DNA from: Scilla litardierei
Lineage: Eukaryota; Streptophyta; Magnoliopsida; Asparagales; Asparagaceae
Direction: 5' to 3'
Assembly: GCA_030789695.1 (NCBI GenBank)
Contig: CM061139.1
Coordinates: 109,714,837-109,778,836, forward strand
DNA length: 64,000 nucleotides
Made by a program: the position numbers and the translations under genes. The notes under the pieces were generated by a model that searched no databases, had not been told where the DNA came from, and saw only the letters and a list, made by a program, of their open reading frames with translations. Within the stretch, counting starts at the first letter, position 1. Each line of letters begins with the position of its first letter. Of the stretch, positions 35,716 to 46,173 are shown piece after piece.

Positions 35716-36015
35716 TTTAAAAGCATTTCATATGTTTAATAAAATCGCAGGCTAGATCGTAACACAAACCTGGCTCTGATACCACTGTAGGGTATCACTC
35801 TGATATCATTGCGACGCTGTTAAGGCCCATCATCCATGGCACCCTAGACCCGTCACAAGATACCTCAGAAACTTGTTTTACGGCATGCCTCTCGACAATG
35901 CCCAACCCATTATAAGATCACCATCTTATCGGGACTTGGTACGGTAAGAGCGATTACTTCGGGTCGGCTCATAACCCGAGAACCCGTACTCAAGCTCAAC
36001 AAGCTCTGATGCCAC

Positions 36016-37240
36016 TGTAGGGTTTTCTGGGACCCTTAGGGCACAAAAACTCTATGCCCGTCCCAAGTCGGACGGAACATAGACAGAAATAGCAGCGGAA
36101 AAAATTAACATGTTAATCTAATTAACATTTACCCTAAGGTCCAAGACCCTAATCCAAGATCTATGCCGACTTGGGATGGGTCTGACCATCCCAAGAAGGA
36201 TCTAGCCTACTGCGATTAAATTAAACTAATGCTTAATTAAACACATACCCGGAATCTCAACCCTGGAGCAGGCGAGATGTTCCGCACCGTCTTCCGAGCC
36301 GCTCCCGTCCCACGCCGAGCCGCTCCTCGAACCGTTCCCCGAACCGCTCCTCGAACCGCTCCGCATCCCGAGGCGATCAATCCCATGTCGCCGAGCCAAC
36401 CACGCGCCGAAGAAAGTTTCACGCGAGTGAAACCTCCGCCTAGATTTCGGATCTGAATCCGAACTCCTTTGCGGCTTTGCTAGAGCCCTCAGGAGCAAGG
36501 CAGAAATTTATAGGGAGAGGAGAAATATTAATTTAGCTTAGATCCGAGCGTGCTCCAACATTTACGAGAGCCGCTCAGATCTAGAGCTTGGGACGAGTTA
36601 TGAGGAAGGGGGCAGACCTCTATTTATAGAGGCGGCTGACCTCTCCCCTTTACTCCACAACCGAGGTGGGACTATTAATTTGGAGTTAATTAAATCAAGT
36701 TAGTTTGCCTTTCACAAAGGGCAAACTTCCTCGAATTTTAACTCCCTCACCGTTGAGCTTCAATGTTGGTACAACCTACCAAATCGAAGAGGGTTCAACG
36801 GTAAACGCGTAGGAAAAAACGGCTCGTCAATCCGAGTCCGTTTGACCCTTCAAACAACTGTCCAAAGTTAGCCAAAAGTCATGGTTCTCTCAGAAACGTA
36901 GCCGTCAAGAAAATACTAGGTTTCAAAAAACCCTAACCAGAAAATTCGGGCTTGGTGGGCCTCCATTTTCGCTGGTTTCAGCCCAACAGTTTGGGCTGAC
37001 TTGTTTTGGCTACAACTTGTGCATTTGGACTCCGTTTTTGACGCGGTTTGAACCTGCGTTTAGAGCGGGACGATCCCGTCATCTAGATAACATTTTCAAC
37101 GCGTTTATTTAATTAAATATAGTCTTAAACAATTTAAGACACATTTAATCTCTTTTGCATCATATGCAAATTAGTCCCTATCTAGGCTTAAATTATCATT
37201 TGCATCAAATACAAATGATCCGAGGGCATATTCCTCTACA
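36016..37240 (-). repeat. 5' LTR of element D
   Basis: 1,225 bp, same landmarks as the 3' LTR, with the hairpin at 36,170-36,195. Ends CTCTACA followed by the target duplication TAGCA. Confidence 0.88.
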
Positions 37241-37886
37241 TAGCAGCCTTAGGACGATTCCTGTCTAAGTCAACCGAGAGGTCATTGCCTTTTCTCAAGG
37301 TGTTGAGGAATGCGATAGCCTCTGAATCGAATGGTAAGAGAGCCATCAAATGAGATGCAGACTGCAAAAAATCCTTCTTCGAGCTAAAGGAGTACCATCG
37401 CACCCTACCGCTATTGACGAAGCCAGACAAGGATGACCAACTCATCCTCTACTTGGTCGCCACTGAGGAGGCCGTAATCTCGGTGCTCGTCAAAGATGAC
37501 ACAGGGGTACACTGGCTCATCTACTACGTCAGTTAGGTTCTCCGAGGTATGGAGGTCAACTACACGAGGATCAAAAAGATGGCTTTCGCACTGGTCCAAT
37601 CTGCAAGGAGGCTATAGCCATATTTTCAAGCGCACACCATCTTGGTCCTCATCGACACTCCCCTAGAACAGACCCTGAAGAGGCTCGATCGTTCAGGTAG
37701 AATGACAAAGTGGGGGGTCAAACTAAGCAAGTTAGACATTCAGTTCAAATCAAGGATTGCCATCAAAGGACATGCTCTCGCTGACTTTATCGTCAAACTC
37801 ACCTATGACGATGGCCCTCCCAGAAGAGGTATATGCAACTGGCTCATTCCCTGAGGCTGCCCCCTCGTCCTTGACAAGCGTCAGCC
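37241..37886 (+). pseudogene. Tat element H: RT thumb and first RNase H
   Basis: Continues the frame interrupted at 29,508: ALGRFLSKSTERSLPFLKVL, then FFELKEYHRTLPLLTKPDKD, LILYLVATEEAVISVLVKDD, MEVNYTRIKKMAFALVQSAR and ending IKGHALADFIVKLT at ~37,805. Three in-frame stops. It is the connection plus the gypsy-type RNase H of the Tat polyprotein. Broken off at ~37,887 by the family E LTR. Confidence 0.85.
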
Positions 37887-38364
37887 TGATGTGTCCATAT
37901 TTTCCATATTCTTATAGTATCATTTCATTGCATTTCATATCATATTCGCATCCAAAATCCTAATTTTTATATACGATTACGATTCTAATGGTATATTCGA
38001 GTTTCGTTTAGATTTGGGTACTCGCAGGGGGTTTGGAGCTATTTAGAGCTGATTTGGGATGCAGACACATCCAGCACGTCAAGGACGTCATAGGAAAGGC
38101 TCAGTAGAAGTTTGTCGAGGTTTGGAAGCAGATAGGAGGAGAGGAGAAGGAGCGACCGCGAGAAAGGAGCAAGAACCCAAGCCAGCCATTTTCCCAGATG
38201 ACTCGACCCGAGCAGCATTCTGCTGCTCGGTTGAGCTGACACGCCAATCCAGCCGGGAGATGTTCACGAGCCGCTCGATCGAGTAGAGAGGTGACTTGAC
38301 CGAGTCAACCCAACTCAAGCTTCCTCCAATAAGCATACGACTCGACCGAGCAGGACCTACTCGA

Positions 38365-39782
38365 TGATTAGGGTTCAATATTGTATATTTTACCCCTCAT
38401 TAGATGGCATTTTATGCATAATTTGTATTCATTTTGGCTCCGATACGCACATTTTGATGATATCACTTAATATTGGAGCTTACCGTTTTTATATGCTTAA
38501 ATCATAATTTTTCCATCTTATTAGCATCTTCATCTTGGTCTTCTATTATTTTTCAGTTGAATTTCGTGAAGTCCCGATTCCAACGCATATTTTTCCAGAA
38601 TTTTTGGAGGTCGGAGCAATTTACTACATTTTTAGAAGACAATGTGACGGTGTTGAAAATTTCTGGGCTAGAAAGTCTGCTTTTCCCCTCTTGTTCAGAA
38701 TTCTGCTATCATTCCAGTATATATTTCGGCCTCCTGATATTTTTCAGTGATAGTACACTTTGTTACGGTTCCATCACCGCCTGGAACGCGTCATTCCGAG
38801 GTCGGATGATTTTTCTAGAATTTTTGCAATACAGGGTGACGGTGCTGAAATTTCTGCAGATTTGGGCATTAGTTGCGGGTTTGGACGCGGATCCGACCCG
38901 TTTGGGCTGTTTTCAAACCCGAAATTCTGAGTCAATTTCTTGGGCTTTCCTCCACTCTTTTTCCCTCATTCCTTCTTCCTCATTCTTCATCTTAGGGTTA
39001 GGGTTTTGGTGGAGCAACAAAGAAGCACGGAGGAGCATTTGGTTTGGGTTTTGTTCTTCATTGGAGATATTGGTGAACTCTTTCCATCTCCTTGTGTATT
39101 TTGATTTAGTGAATTGTAATGATAATGGATGATGTTTTTAGAAGTAAAAATCTCTCTTTTCTTGTTATAATGAGCCAGATCTTCTTCTTGTGTGGTTGTA
39201 TGGTGATTTGTGTTTGCTTTGGCTTTGGTTTTCAATCTTGCATGTTTTAATGATTATGTGGTAGAATTGATGAGATATAATTTGAATTAGGGATCCTAGT
39301 AGGTGTCCCTAGAGTGGAGTTTGCCTAGTGGTACCATTCTTGTATGCTTGGTTGTTTATTATCTCAATTTTTCATACCATACTTTCATTGCACACCAAGT
39401 GTTTGATAAAATGCCACATCCACCGATTGCGTTTTCCTTAGCCGGAAAGACAATTGAGTTATCCTCGGATTGAACCCATATGCTTAGCAACCTCATTCCC
39501 ACACACCACACAAGCTTCCTCGCCTATTTGCCTCTCCGATTCTCGAACCCTAGGATGTTGGTTTGGTAGATGGTTTCACACACATTTTCACACACTTCCA
39601 CCCCGTTAGTGTAGTTGGTTGTTAACCGCCGTTACCCTTCCTACATCAATTGAATTTGTGATTGCAAAACGACTTGTCCCCGTGATCCGACCCGGTCTCA
39701 CCGGATATAAATTTATTACTTGACGTCCTCCTACACTTGGGAGTAGCGCTCAAGCATCACATACTTGAGATGCGTTCAAGCA
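38365..39782 (+). repeat. LTR 1 of the tandem element
   Basis: 1,418 bp, TGATTAGGGTTC to GCGTTCAAGCA. The 219-codon and 82-codon open frames inside it recur in all three LTRs but show no domain. Confidence 0.9.
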
Positions 39783-39784
39783 AT

Positions 39785-39802
39785 TGGCGCCGTTGCCGGG
39801 GA
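39785..39802 (+). promoter_or_regulatory. Primer binding site (Asp tRNA), copy 1
   Basis: TGGCGCCGTTGCCGGGGA, complementary to the 3' end of plant tRNA-Asp and typical of Athila-type gypsy elements. The second copy is at 43,690-43,707. Confidence 0.9.
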
Positions 39803-39990
39803 CAACGGTTTTTGCATTTACATTTTCGATTGATTTTGAAAATCTTGGCGAGATACTTCCCACTATTAGTGTGAGTCTTTTCTGATTCTTTATTTCTCAC
39901 TTTTTGATTTGAGATTTCTTTATTTTTCACTTTTTGAGTCCTTTGCTATCTTTATTTTCATTTTCTTTTATAAAAATTCAAAAAAAAGTT

Positions 39991-41094
39991 ATGGACTTTA
40001 ACGGCATAAATTCTTTGTATGATGCACTTTCATTTTCTTTGCACAGGACCACTTCTTTGAAGCTCAAAATTGCCGGCTTTGCTAAAATTGACGGTGAATC
40101 CTTCTATCAAGCTTGGAGGAGGTTCATGGATTTATTAAGCGGCTGTCCACATCATGGATTCACGATAGACCATCTTTTCCAGTTTTTCTACGAGGGGTTG
40201 CAGGAGGAGATGCAGGACTACATGGCGATGTTGGACGATGGATCTCTATTTGACATGTCACCTGTGGATGCTTGGGAGTACTTGGAGTCCTTGGAGGATA
40301 TGTCACGACCATTGGATGAGACTTCAGGGAGTGATCTATTAGCGCCATATCACGATACCATTGGAGTATCCCTTGACCAAGGAGAGCAAATCATGGACAC
40401 ACCCTTGCAACCCTTGGACGAGGAACTTCAATTGCTTATTCAGACACATGAGGCTCAATCCCGATATTTTCTACGGAGCATGGAGACTCGAAGCCAGTAT
40501 ATCCATGAGATCATTTCCAGTCTCGCATTGCTTGCCTCTTGCTTGGGAGAAGGTAATCAAACCACTCAAAAACTTTTATTATCTGATTTGGATTCATCTT
40601 CTCTTGTAGGAGATTTGTGTGAAGATGTAGAGGACGATCGTGAAATTTTGTATGGAGTGGAGGAGGAGACTAGTAGGGCCACGAGCTCATCAATCATTTT
40701 GGTGGAGTCCGAACCATGCTCTTCCCCAATCTTGTCCCAAAATCCATCATTCCTCTCCCCTGTGGGCATGCATCATATGGAGATGGACGCAATCACTTTA
40801 GGGAGTTTTCGTCAACTTGATTTAAATTCTTTATCTTATGTTGACGACTATATTTGGATCACTTTTGTTGAAAGGCAATGGTGTCGGCTTTGGATTAACA
40901 CATCCTCTCTCCCGCTGGGCACGATTGGAAATTTTATGGAGGGAGCACTTGTTGGTGTGTTGCTAGGGTCCAAAGTGATTTGTGGAGGGACGACGCTTAC
41001 AGAGGAGCGTAAAGATCTAATTGAGCAACTTTCCTCACCGTTATACATCCGAGATCCTCCTTTTGACCCCGGTGATCTCCTTCTAGTAGTATAG
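39991..41094 (+). CDS. Gag-like protein with novel C-terminal half, copy 1
   Basis: Intact 367-aa ORF, and the first ATG after the primer site is chosen. Residues ~31-105 match the second half of Athila-type capsid: GESFYQAWRRFMDLLSGCPH, then HLFQFFYEGLQEEMQDYMAM and SPVDAWEYLESLEDMS (compare ETLYEAWERFKDLQHQCPHH in element F). The usual N-terminal capsid part and zinc knuckle are missing. The remaining ~260 residues are acidic and Ser/Leu-rich, ending YIRDPPFDPGDLLLVV, and match nothing I recognise. It may act in packaging or may be a relic. It is the only ORF of the internal region. Confidence 0.72.
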   Translation: MDFNGINSLYDALSFSLHRTTSLKLKIAGFAKIDGESFYQAWRRFMDLLSGCPHHGFTIDHLFQFFYEGLQEEMQDYMAMLDDGSLFDMSPVDAWEYLESLEDMSRPLDETSGSDLLAPYHDTIGVSLDQGEQIMDTPLQPLDEELQLLIQTHEAQSRYFLRSMETRSQYIHEIISSLALLASCLGEGNQTTQKLLLSDLDSSSLVGDLCEDVEDDREILYGVEEETSRATSSSIILVESEPCSSPILSQNPSFLSPVGMHHMEMDAITLGSFRQLDLNSLSYVDDYIWITFVERQWCRLWINTSSLPLGTIGNFMEGALVGVLLGSKVICGGTTLTEERKDLIEQLSSPLYIRDPPFDPGDLLLVV

Positions 41095-41188
41095 AAATTT
41101 TAATTTAATGCACTTTCTATGCTTTTTAGGATAGTTTTATTTCAATAAACCTCTACTTTTTCAACATTGAGGACAATGTTTGTCTTTA

Positions 41189-41205
41189 GTTGGGGGGAGA
41201 GTAGT
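41189..41205 (+). promoter_or_regulatory. Internal purine tract downstream of the gag-like ORF
   Basis: TTAGTTGGGGGGAGAG, preceded by ACATTGAGGACAATG, a context seen at the end of pol in many Athila-type elements. Repeated at ~45,094. The true 3' tract (TTGTGGGGTG or TTGGGGGGTG) abuts LTR 2 and LTR 3 about 1.07 kb later. Confidence 0.5.
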
Positions 41206-42268
41206 CGGTGGTTTTAGGATGTTTAGTTAGTTGTTTTCGTTTTAATTTTTTTTTGTTGGCGACATCCATTTTGACATCACCAATATCTTGCGAGCATATA
41301 ATTGACCCTCCTTGCTCATTTGCTAGCTTTGTGCTTAGTCCCTTATATGCTTCATATTCATGCATACATTTGGATTCAAATCTTATGTTCAAACTCCTAA
41401 ATAGTGATTGTCATACATTTTATTGCTTTTTCTTCATGGGATCAACTTTAATATGCCATTCATAAAAATAGTGCAAATTCGATGAATTTTGTCTTCGATG
41501 TGGGTTGGATTAGTTTTGTGCAAACTTTGTGATGTACGAGTTGGATTAAGTCATTAGTGTAATTTGGTGTTCAATTTGATGGAATTTGGCTTTGGATATA
41601 CGCTTGGTTTATGCTTGAGGAGTGGTTGATTGGTGTGTTAAAAAAAGAAAGAAAAGAGAAAGAAAAGAAAAGAAAAAGAAAAAGAAAAAGAAAAAAAAAG
41701 AATAAGTGCATCGTTCTTCTAGTTTTGTCAAGTAGCCGGGTCCTCATGAAACATTGGGGATTCGTGTCGAAAGATAGGATTTAGGGGAGTGCACGAAAGA
41801 AAAATAAGTGAATCTTAGGTGATTCGAGTTACTAGGTCCGCGGGGTCCTTTTTGGCCCAATGCCCCAAAATCTTCTGATTTGGGAGTCATTGACCGAACC
41901 CTCGTTACATGGGTCATTCTAAGTTTCATATTAAAAAACATGAATAAACATTATCCACATATCAAACTTCCATGAATTAAGAAAGCTAAGTGTTATTTTT
42001 GGCCAAGTTCTTGAAGATTGTAATACTATGACACGCTTATGTTTTAATCTCAATGAATGCAAACTTTGCTTGTACTTTGTTGGTTTGAGCCATATTGGAG
42101 TTTTGGTCTTGGATTTGCTCTATTTTATGAGTTGGTATATTGGAATTGAGTTTATATTGAAAAAATTTCATGTGCCATGAATATTGTGCAGTTTGATGTG
42201 TGTTATATTGTGAATCCGAATATATCGCTTGTTTTGCTAGGGACTAGCAAAAAGCTAGTTGTGGGGTG
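41206..42268 (+). repeat. 3' non-coding part of internal region 1
   Basis: About 1 kb without a supported gene. It holds an AG-rich microsatellite (GAAAA/GAAAGA, 41,640-41,703) and an ACTAGC-AAAAA-GCTAGT hairpin (~42,243-42,259) just before the purine tract. The same layout lies at 45,111-46,173, with the microsatellite at ~45,545-45,608. Confidence 0.75.
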
Positions 42269-43687
42269 TGATTAGGGTTCAATATTGTATATTTTACCCC
42301 TCATTAGATGGCATTTTATGCATAATTTGTATTCATTTTGGCTCCGATACGCGCATTTTGATGATATCACTTAATATTGGAGCTTACCGTTTTTATATGC
42401 TTAAATCATAATTTTTCCAGCTTATTAGCATCTTCATCTTGGTCTTTTATTATTTTTCAGTTGAATTTCGTGAAGTCCCGATTCCAACGCATATTTTTCC
42501 AGAATTTTTGGAGGTCGGAGCAATTTACTACATTTTTAAGAAGACAATGTGACTGTGCTGAAAATTTCTGGGCTAGAAAGTCTGCTTTTCCCCTCTTGTG
42601 CAGGATTCTGCTATCGTTCCAGTATATATTTCGGCCTCCTGATATTTTTCAGTGATAGTACACTTTGTTACGGTTCCATCGCCGCCTGGAACGCGTCATT
42701 CCGAGGTTGGATGATTTTTCTAGAATTTTTGCAAGACAGGGTGACGGTGCTGAAATTTCTGCAGATTTGGGCATTAGTTGCAGGTTTGGGCGCGGATCCG
42801 ACCCGTTTGGGCTGTTTTCAGACCCGAAATTCTGAGTCAATTTCTTGGGCTTTCCTCCCCTCTTTTTCCCTCATTCCTTCTTCCTCATTCTTCATCTTAG
42901 GGTTAGGGTTTTAGTGGAGCAACAAAGAAGCACGGAGGAGCATTTGGTTTGGGTTTTGTTCTTCATTGGAGATATTGGTGAACTCTTTCCATCTCCTTGT
43001 GTATTTTGATTTAGTGAATTGTAATGATAATGGATGATGTTTTTAGAAGTAAAAATCTCTCTTTTCTTGTTATAATGAGCTAGATCTTCTTCTTGTGTGG
43101 TTGTATGGTGATTTGTGTTTGCTTTGGCTTTGGTTTTCAATCTTGCATGTTTTAATGATTATGTGGTAGAATTGATGAGATATAATTTGAATTAGGGATC
43201 CTAGTAGGTGTCCCTAGAGTGGAGTTTGTCTAGTGGTACCATTCTTGTATGCTTGGTTGTTTATTATCTCAATTTTTCATACCCTACTTTCATTGCACAC
43301 CAAGTGTTCGATAAAATGCCACATCCACCGATTGCGTTTTCCTTAGCCGGAAAGACAATTGAGTTATCCTCAAATTGAACCCATATGCTTAGCAACCTCA
43401 TTCCCACACACCACACAAGCTTCCTCGCCTATTTGCCTCTCCGATTCTCGAACCCTAGGATGTTGGTTTGGTAGATGGTTTCACACACATTTTCACACAC
43501 TTCCACCCCGTTAGTGTAGTTGGTTGTTAACCGCCGTTACCCTTCCTACATCAATTGAATTTGTGATTGCAAAACGACTTGTCCCCGTGATCCGACCCGG
43601 TCTCACCGGATATAAATTTATTACTTGATGTCCTCCTACACTTGGGAGTAGCGCTCAAGCATCAAATACTTGAGACGCGTTCAAGCA
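42269..43687 (+). repeat. LTR 2 (middle) of the tandem element
   Basis: 1,419 bp. Preceded by a purine tract and followed by a primer site, so it serves both as 3' LTR of unit 1 and 5' LTR of unit 2. It has one extra A relative to LTRs 1 and 3 (~42,539). Confidence 0.9.
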
Positions 43688-43895
43688 ATTGGCGCCGTTG
43701 CCGGGGACAACGGTTTTTGCATTTACATTTTCGATTGATTTTGAAAATCTTGGCGAGATACTTCCCACTATTAGTGTGAGTCTTTTCTGATTCTTTATTT
43801 CTCACTTTTTGATTTGAGATTTCTTTATTTTTCACTTTTTGAGTCCTTTGCTATCTTTATTTTCATTTTCTTTTATAAAAATTCAAAAAAAAGTT

Positions 43896-44999
43896 ATGGA
43901 CTTTAACGGCATAAATTCTTTGTATGATGCACTTTCATTTTCTTTGCACAGGACCACTTCTTTGAAGCTCAAAATTGCCGGCTTTGCTAAAATTGACGGT
44001 GAATCCTTCTATCAAGCTTGGAGGAGGTTCATGGATTTATTAAGCGGCTGTCCACATCATGGATTCACGATAGACCATCTTTTCCAGTTTTTCTACGAGG
44101 GGTTGCAGGAGGAGATGCAGGACTACATGGCGATGTTGGATGATGGAGCTCTATTTGACATGTCACCTGTGGATGCTTGGGGGTACTTGGAGTCCTTGGA
44201 GGATATGTCACGACCATTGGATGGGACTTCAGGGAGTGATCTATTAGCGACATATCACGATATCATTAGAGTATCCCTTGACCAAGGAGAGCAAATCGTG
44301 GACACACCCTTGCAACCCTTGGACGAGGAACTTCAATTGCTTATTCAGACACATGAGGCTCAATCCCGATATTTTCTACGGAGCATGGAGACTCGAAGCC
44401 AGTATATCCATGAGATCATTTCCAGTCTCGCATTGCTTGCCTCTTGCTTGGGAGAAGGTAATCAAACCACTCAAAAACTTTTATTATCTGATTTGGATTC
44501 ATCTTCTCTTGTAGGAGATTTGTGTGAAGATGTAGAGGACGATCGTGAAATTTTGGATGGAGTGAAGGAGGAGACTAGTATGGCCACGAGCTCATCGATC
44601 ATTTTGGTGAAGTCCGAACCATGCTCTTCCCCAATCTTGTCCCAAAATCCATCATTCCTCTCACCTGTGGGCATGCATCATATGGAGATGGACGCAATCA
44701 CTTTAGGGAGTTTTCGTCAACTTGATTTAAATTCTTTATCTTATGTTGACGACTATATTTGGATCACTTTTGTTGAAAGGCAACGGTGTCGGCTTTGGAT
44801 TAACACATCCTCTCTCTCGCTGGGCACGATTGGAAGTTTTATGGAGGGAGCACTTGTTGGTGTGTTGCTAGGGTCCAAAGTGATTTGTGGAGGGAAGACG
44901 CTTGCAGAGGAGCGTAAAGATCTAATTGAGCAACTTTCCTCACCGTTATACATCCGAGATCCTCCTTTTGACCCCGGTGATCTCCTTCTAGTAGTATAG
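43896..44999 (+). CDS. Gag-like protein with novel C-terminal half, copy 2
   Basis: Same length as copy 1 and also fully open. By eye 16 residues differ between the copies (for example Ser/Ala in the DDG(S/A)LFDM motif, Glu/Gly in AW(E/G)YLES, Trp/Arg in ERQ(W/R)CRLW), against about three silent differences. This pattern gives no sign of purifying selection since duplication. The gag-like segment and the unknown acidic C-terminal region are both kept. Function as in copy 1 is unproven. Confidence 0.72.
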   Translation: MDFNGINSLYDALSFSLHRTTSLKLKIAGFAKIDGESFYQAWRRFMDLLSGCPHHGFTIDHLFQFFYEGLQEEMQDYMAMLDDGALFDMSPVDAWGYLESLEDMSRPLDGTSGSDLLATYHDIIRVSLDQGEQIVDTPLQPLDEELQLLIQTHEAQSRYFLRSMETRSQYIHEIISSLALLASCLGEGNQTTQKLLLSDLDSSSLVGDLCEDVEDDREILDGVKEETSMATSSSIILVKSEPCSSPILSQNPSFLSPVGMHHMEMDAITLGSFRQLDLNSLSYVDDYIWITFVERQRCRLWINTSSLSLGTIGSFMEGALVGVLLGSKVICGGKTLAEERKDLIEQLSSPLYIRDPPFDPGDLLLVV

Positions 45000-46173
45000 A
45001 AATTTTAATTTAATGCACTTTCTATGCTTTTTAGGATAGTTTTATTTCAATAAACCTCTACTTTTTCAACATTGAGGACAATGTTTGTCTTTAGTTGGGG
45101 GGAGAGTAGTCGGTGGTTTTAGGATGTTTAGTTAGTTGTTTTCGTTTTAATTTTTTTTTGTTGGCGACATCCATTTTGACATCACCAATATCTTGCGAGC
45201 ATATAATTGACCCTCCTTGCTCATTTGCTAGCTTTGTGCTTAGTCCCTTATATGCTTCATATTCATGCATACATTTGGATTCAAATCTTATGTTCAAACT
45301 CTTAAATAGTGATTTTCATACATTTTATTGCTTTTTCTTCATGGGATCAACTTTAATATGCCATTCATAAAAATAGTGCAAATTCGATGAATTTTGTCTT
45401 CGATGTGGGTTGGATTAGTTTTGTGCAAACTTTGTGATGTACGAGTTGGATTAAGTCATTAGTGTAATTTGGTGTTCAATTTGATGGAATTTGGCTTTGG
45501 ATATACGCTTGGTTTATGCTTGAGGAGTGGTTGATTGGTGTGTTAAAAAAAGAAAGAAAAGAGAAAGAAAAGAAAAGAAAAAGAAAAAGAAAAAGAAAAA
45601 AAAAGAATAAGTGCATCGTTCTTCTAGTTTTGTCAAGTAGCCGGGTCCTCATGAAACATTGGGGATTCGTGTCGAAAGATAGGATTTAGGGGAGTGCACG
45701 AAAGAAAAATAAGTGAATCTTAGGTGATTCGAGTTACTAGGTCCGCGGGGTCCTTTTTGGCCCAATGCCCCAAAATCTTCTAATTTGGGAGTCATTGACC
45801 GAACCCTCGTTACATGGGTCATTCTAAGTTTCATATTAAAAAACATGAATAAACATTATCCACATATCAAACTTCCATGAATTAAGAAAGCTAAGTGTTA
45901 TTTTTGGCCAAGTTCTTGAAGATTGTAATACTATGACACGCTTATGTTTTAATCTCAATGAATGCAAACTTTGCTTGTACTTTGTTGGTTTGAGCCATAT
46001 TGGAGTTTTGGTCTTGGATTTGCTCTATTTTATGAGTTGGTATATTGGAATTGAGTTTATATTGAAAAAATTTCATGTGCCATGAATATTGTGCAGTTTG
46101 ATGTGTGCTATATTGTGAATCCGAATATATCGCTTGTTTTGCTAGGGACTAGCAAAAAGCTAGTTGGGGGGTG

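Larger units (their letters stand above)
29509..37240 (-). mobile_element. Element D: non-coding copia-like element with hairpin chains
   Basis: Two similar LTRs (29,509-30,729 and 36,016-37,240, both TGTAGGG...CTCTACA) are flanked by TAGCA on each side (29,504-29,508 and 37,241-37,245). The interrupted Tat frame rejoins exactly: LNGRIA on the left, then ALGRFLSKSTER on the right. Orientation is minus: TGGCATCAGAGC (primer site, complement of 36,003-36,014) lies inside the right LTR, and the purine tract CAAGTGGGAGA (complement of 30,730-30,740) inside the left LTR. The 5.3-kb interior has no long ORF, only a copia RNase H tail. It would depend on an autonomous partner. Confidence 0.9.

Noticed and set aside
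38473..39132. 219-codon ORF repeated in the three LTRs (also 46,282)
   Set aside because: Lies wholly inside the LTR, is broken in LTR 2 by a one-base insertion, and shows no domain. It is open by chance and low divergence.
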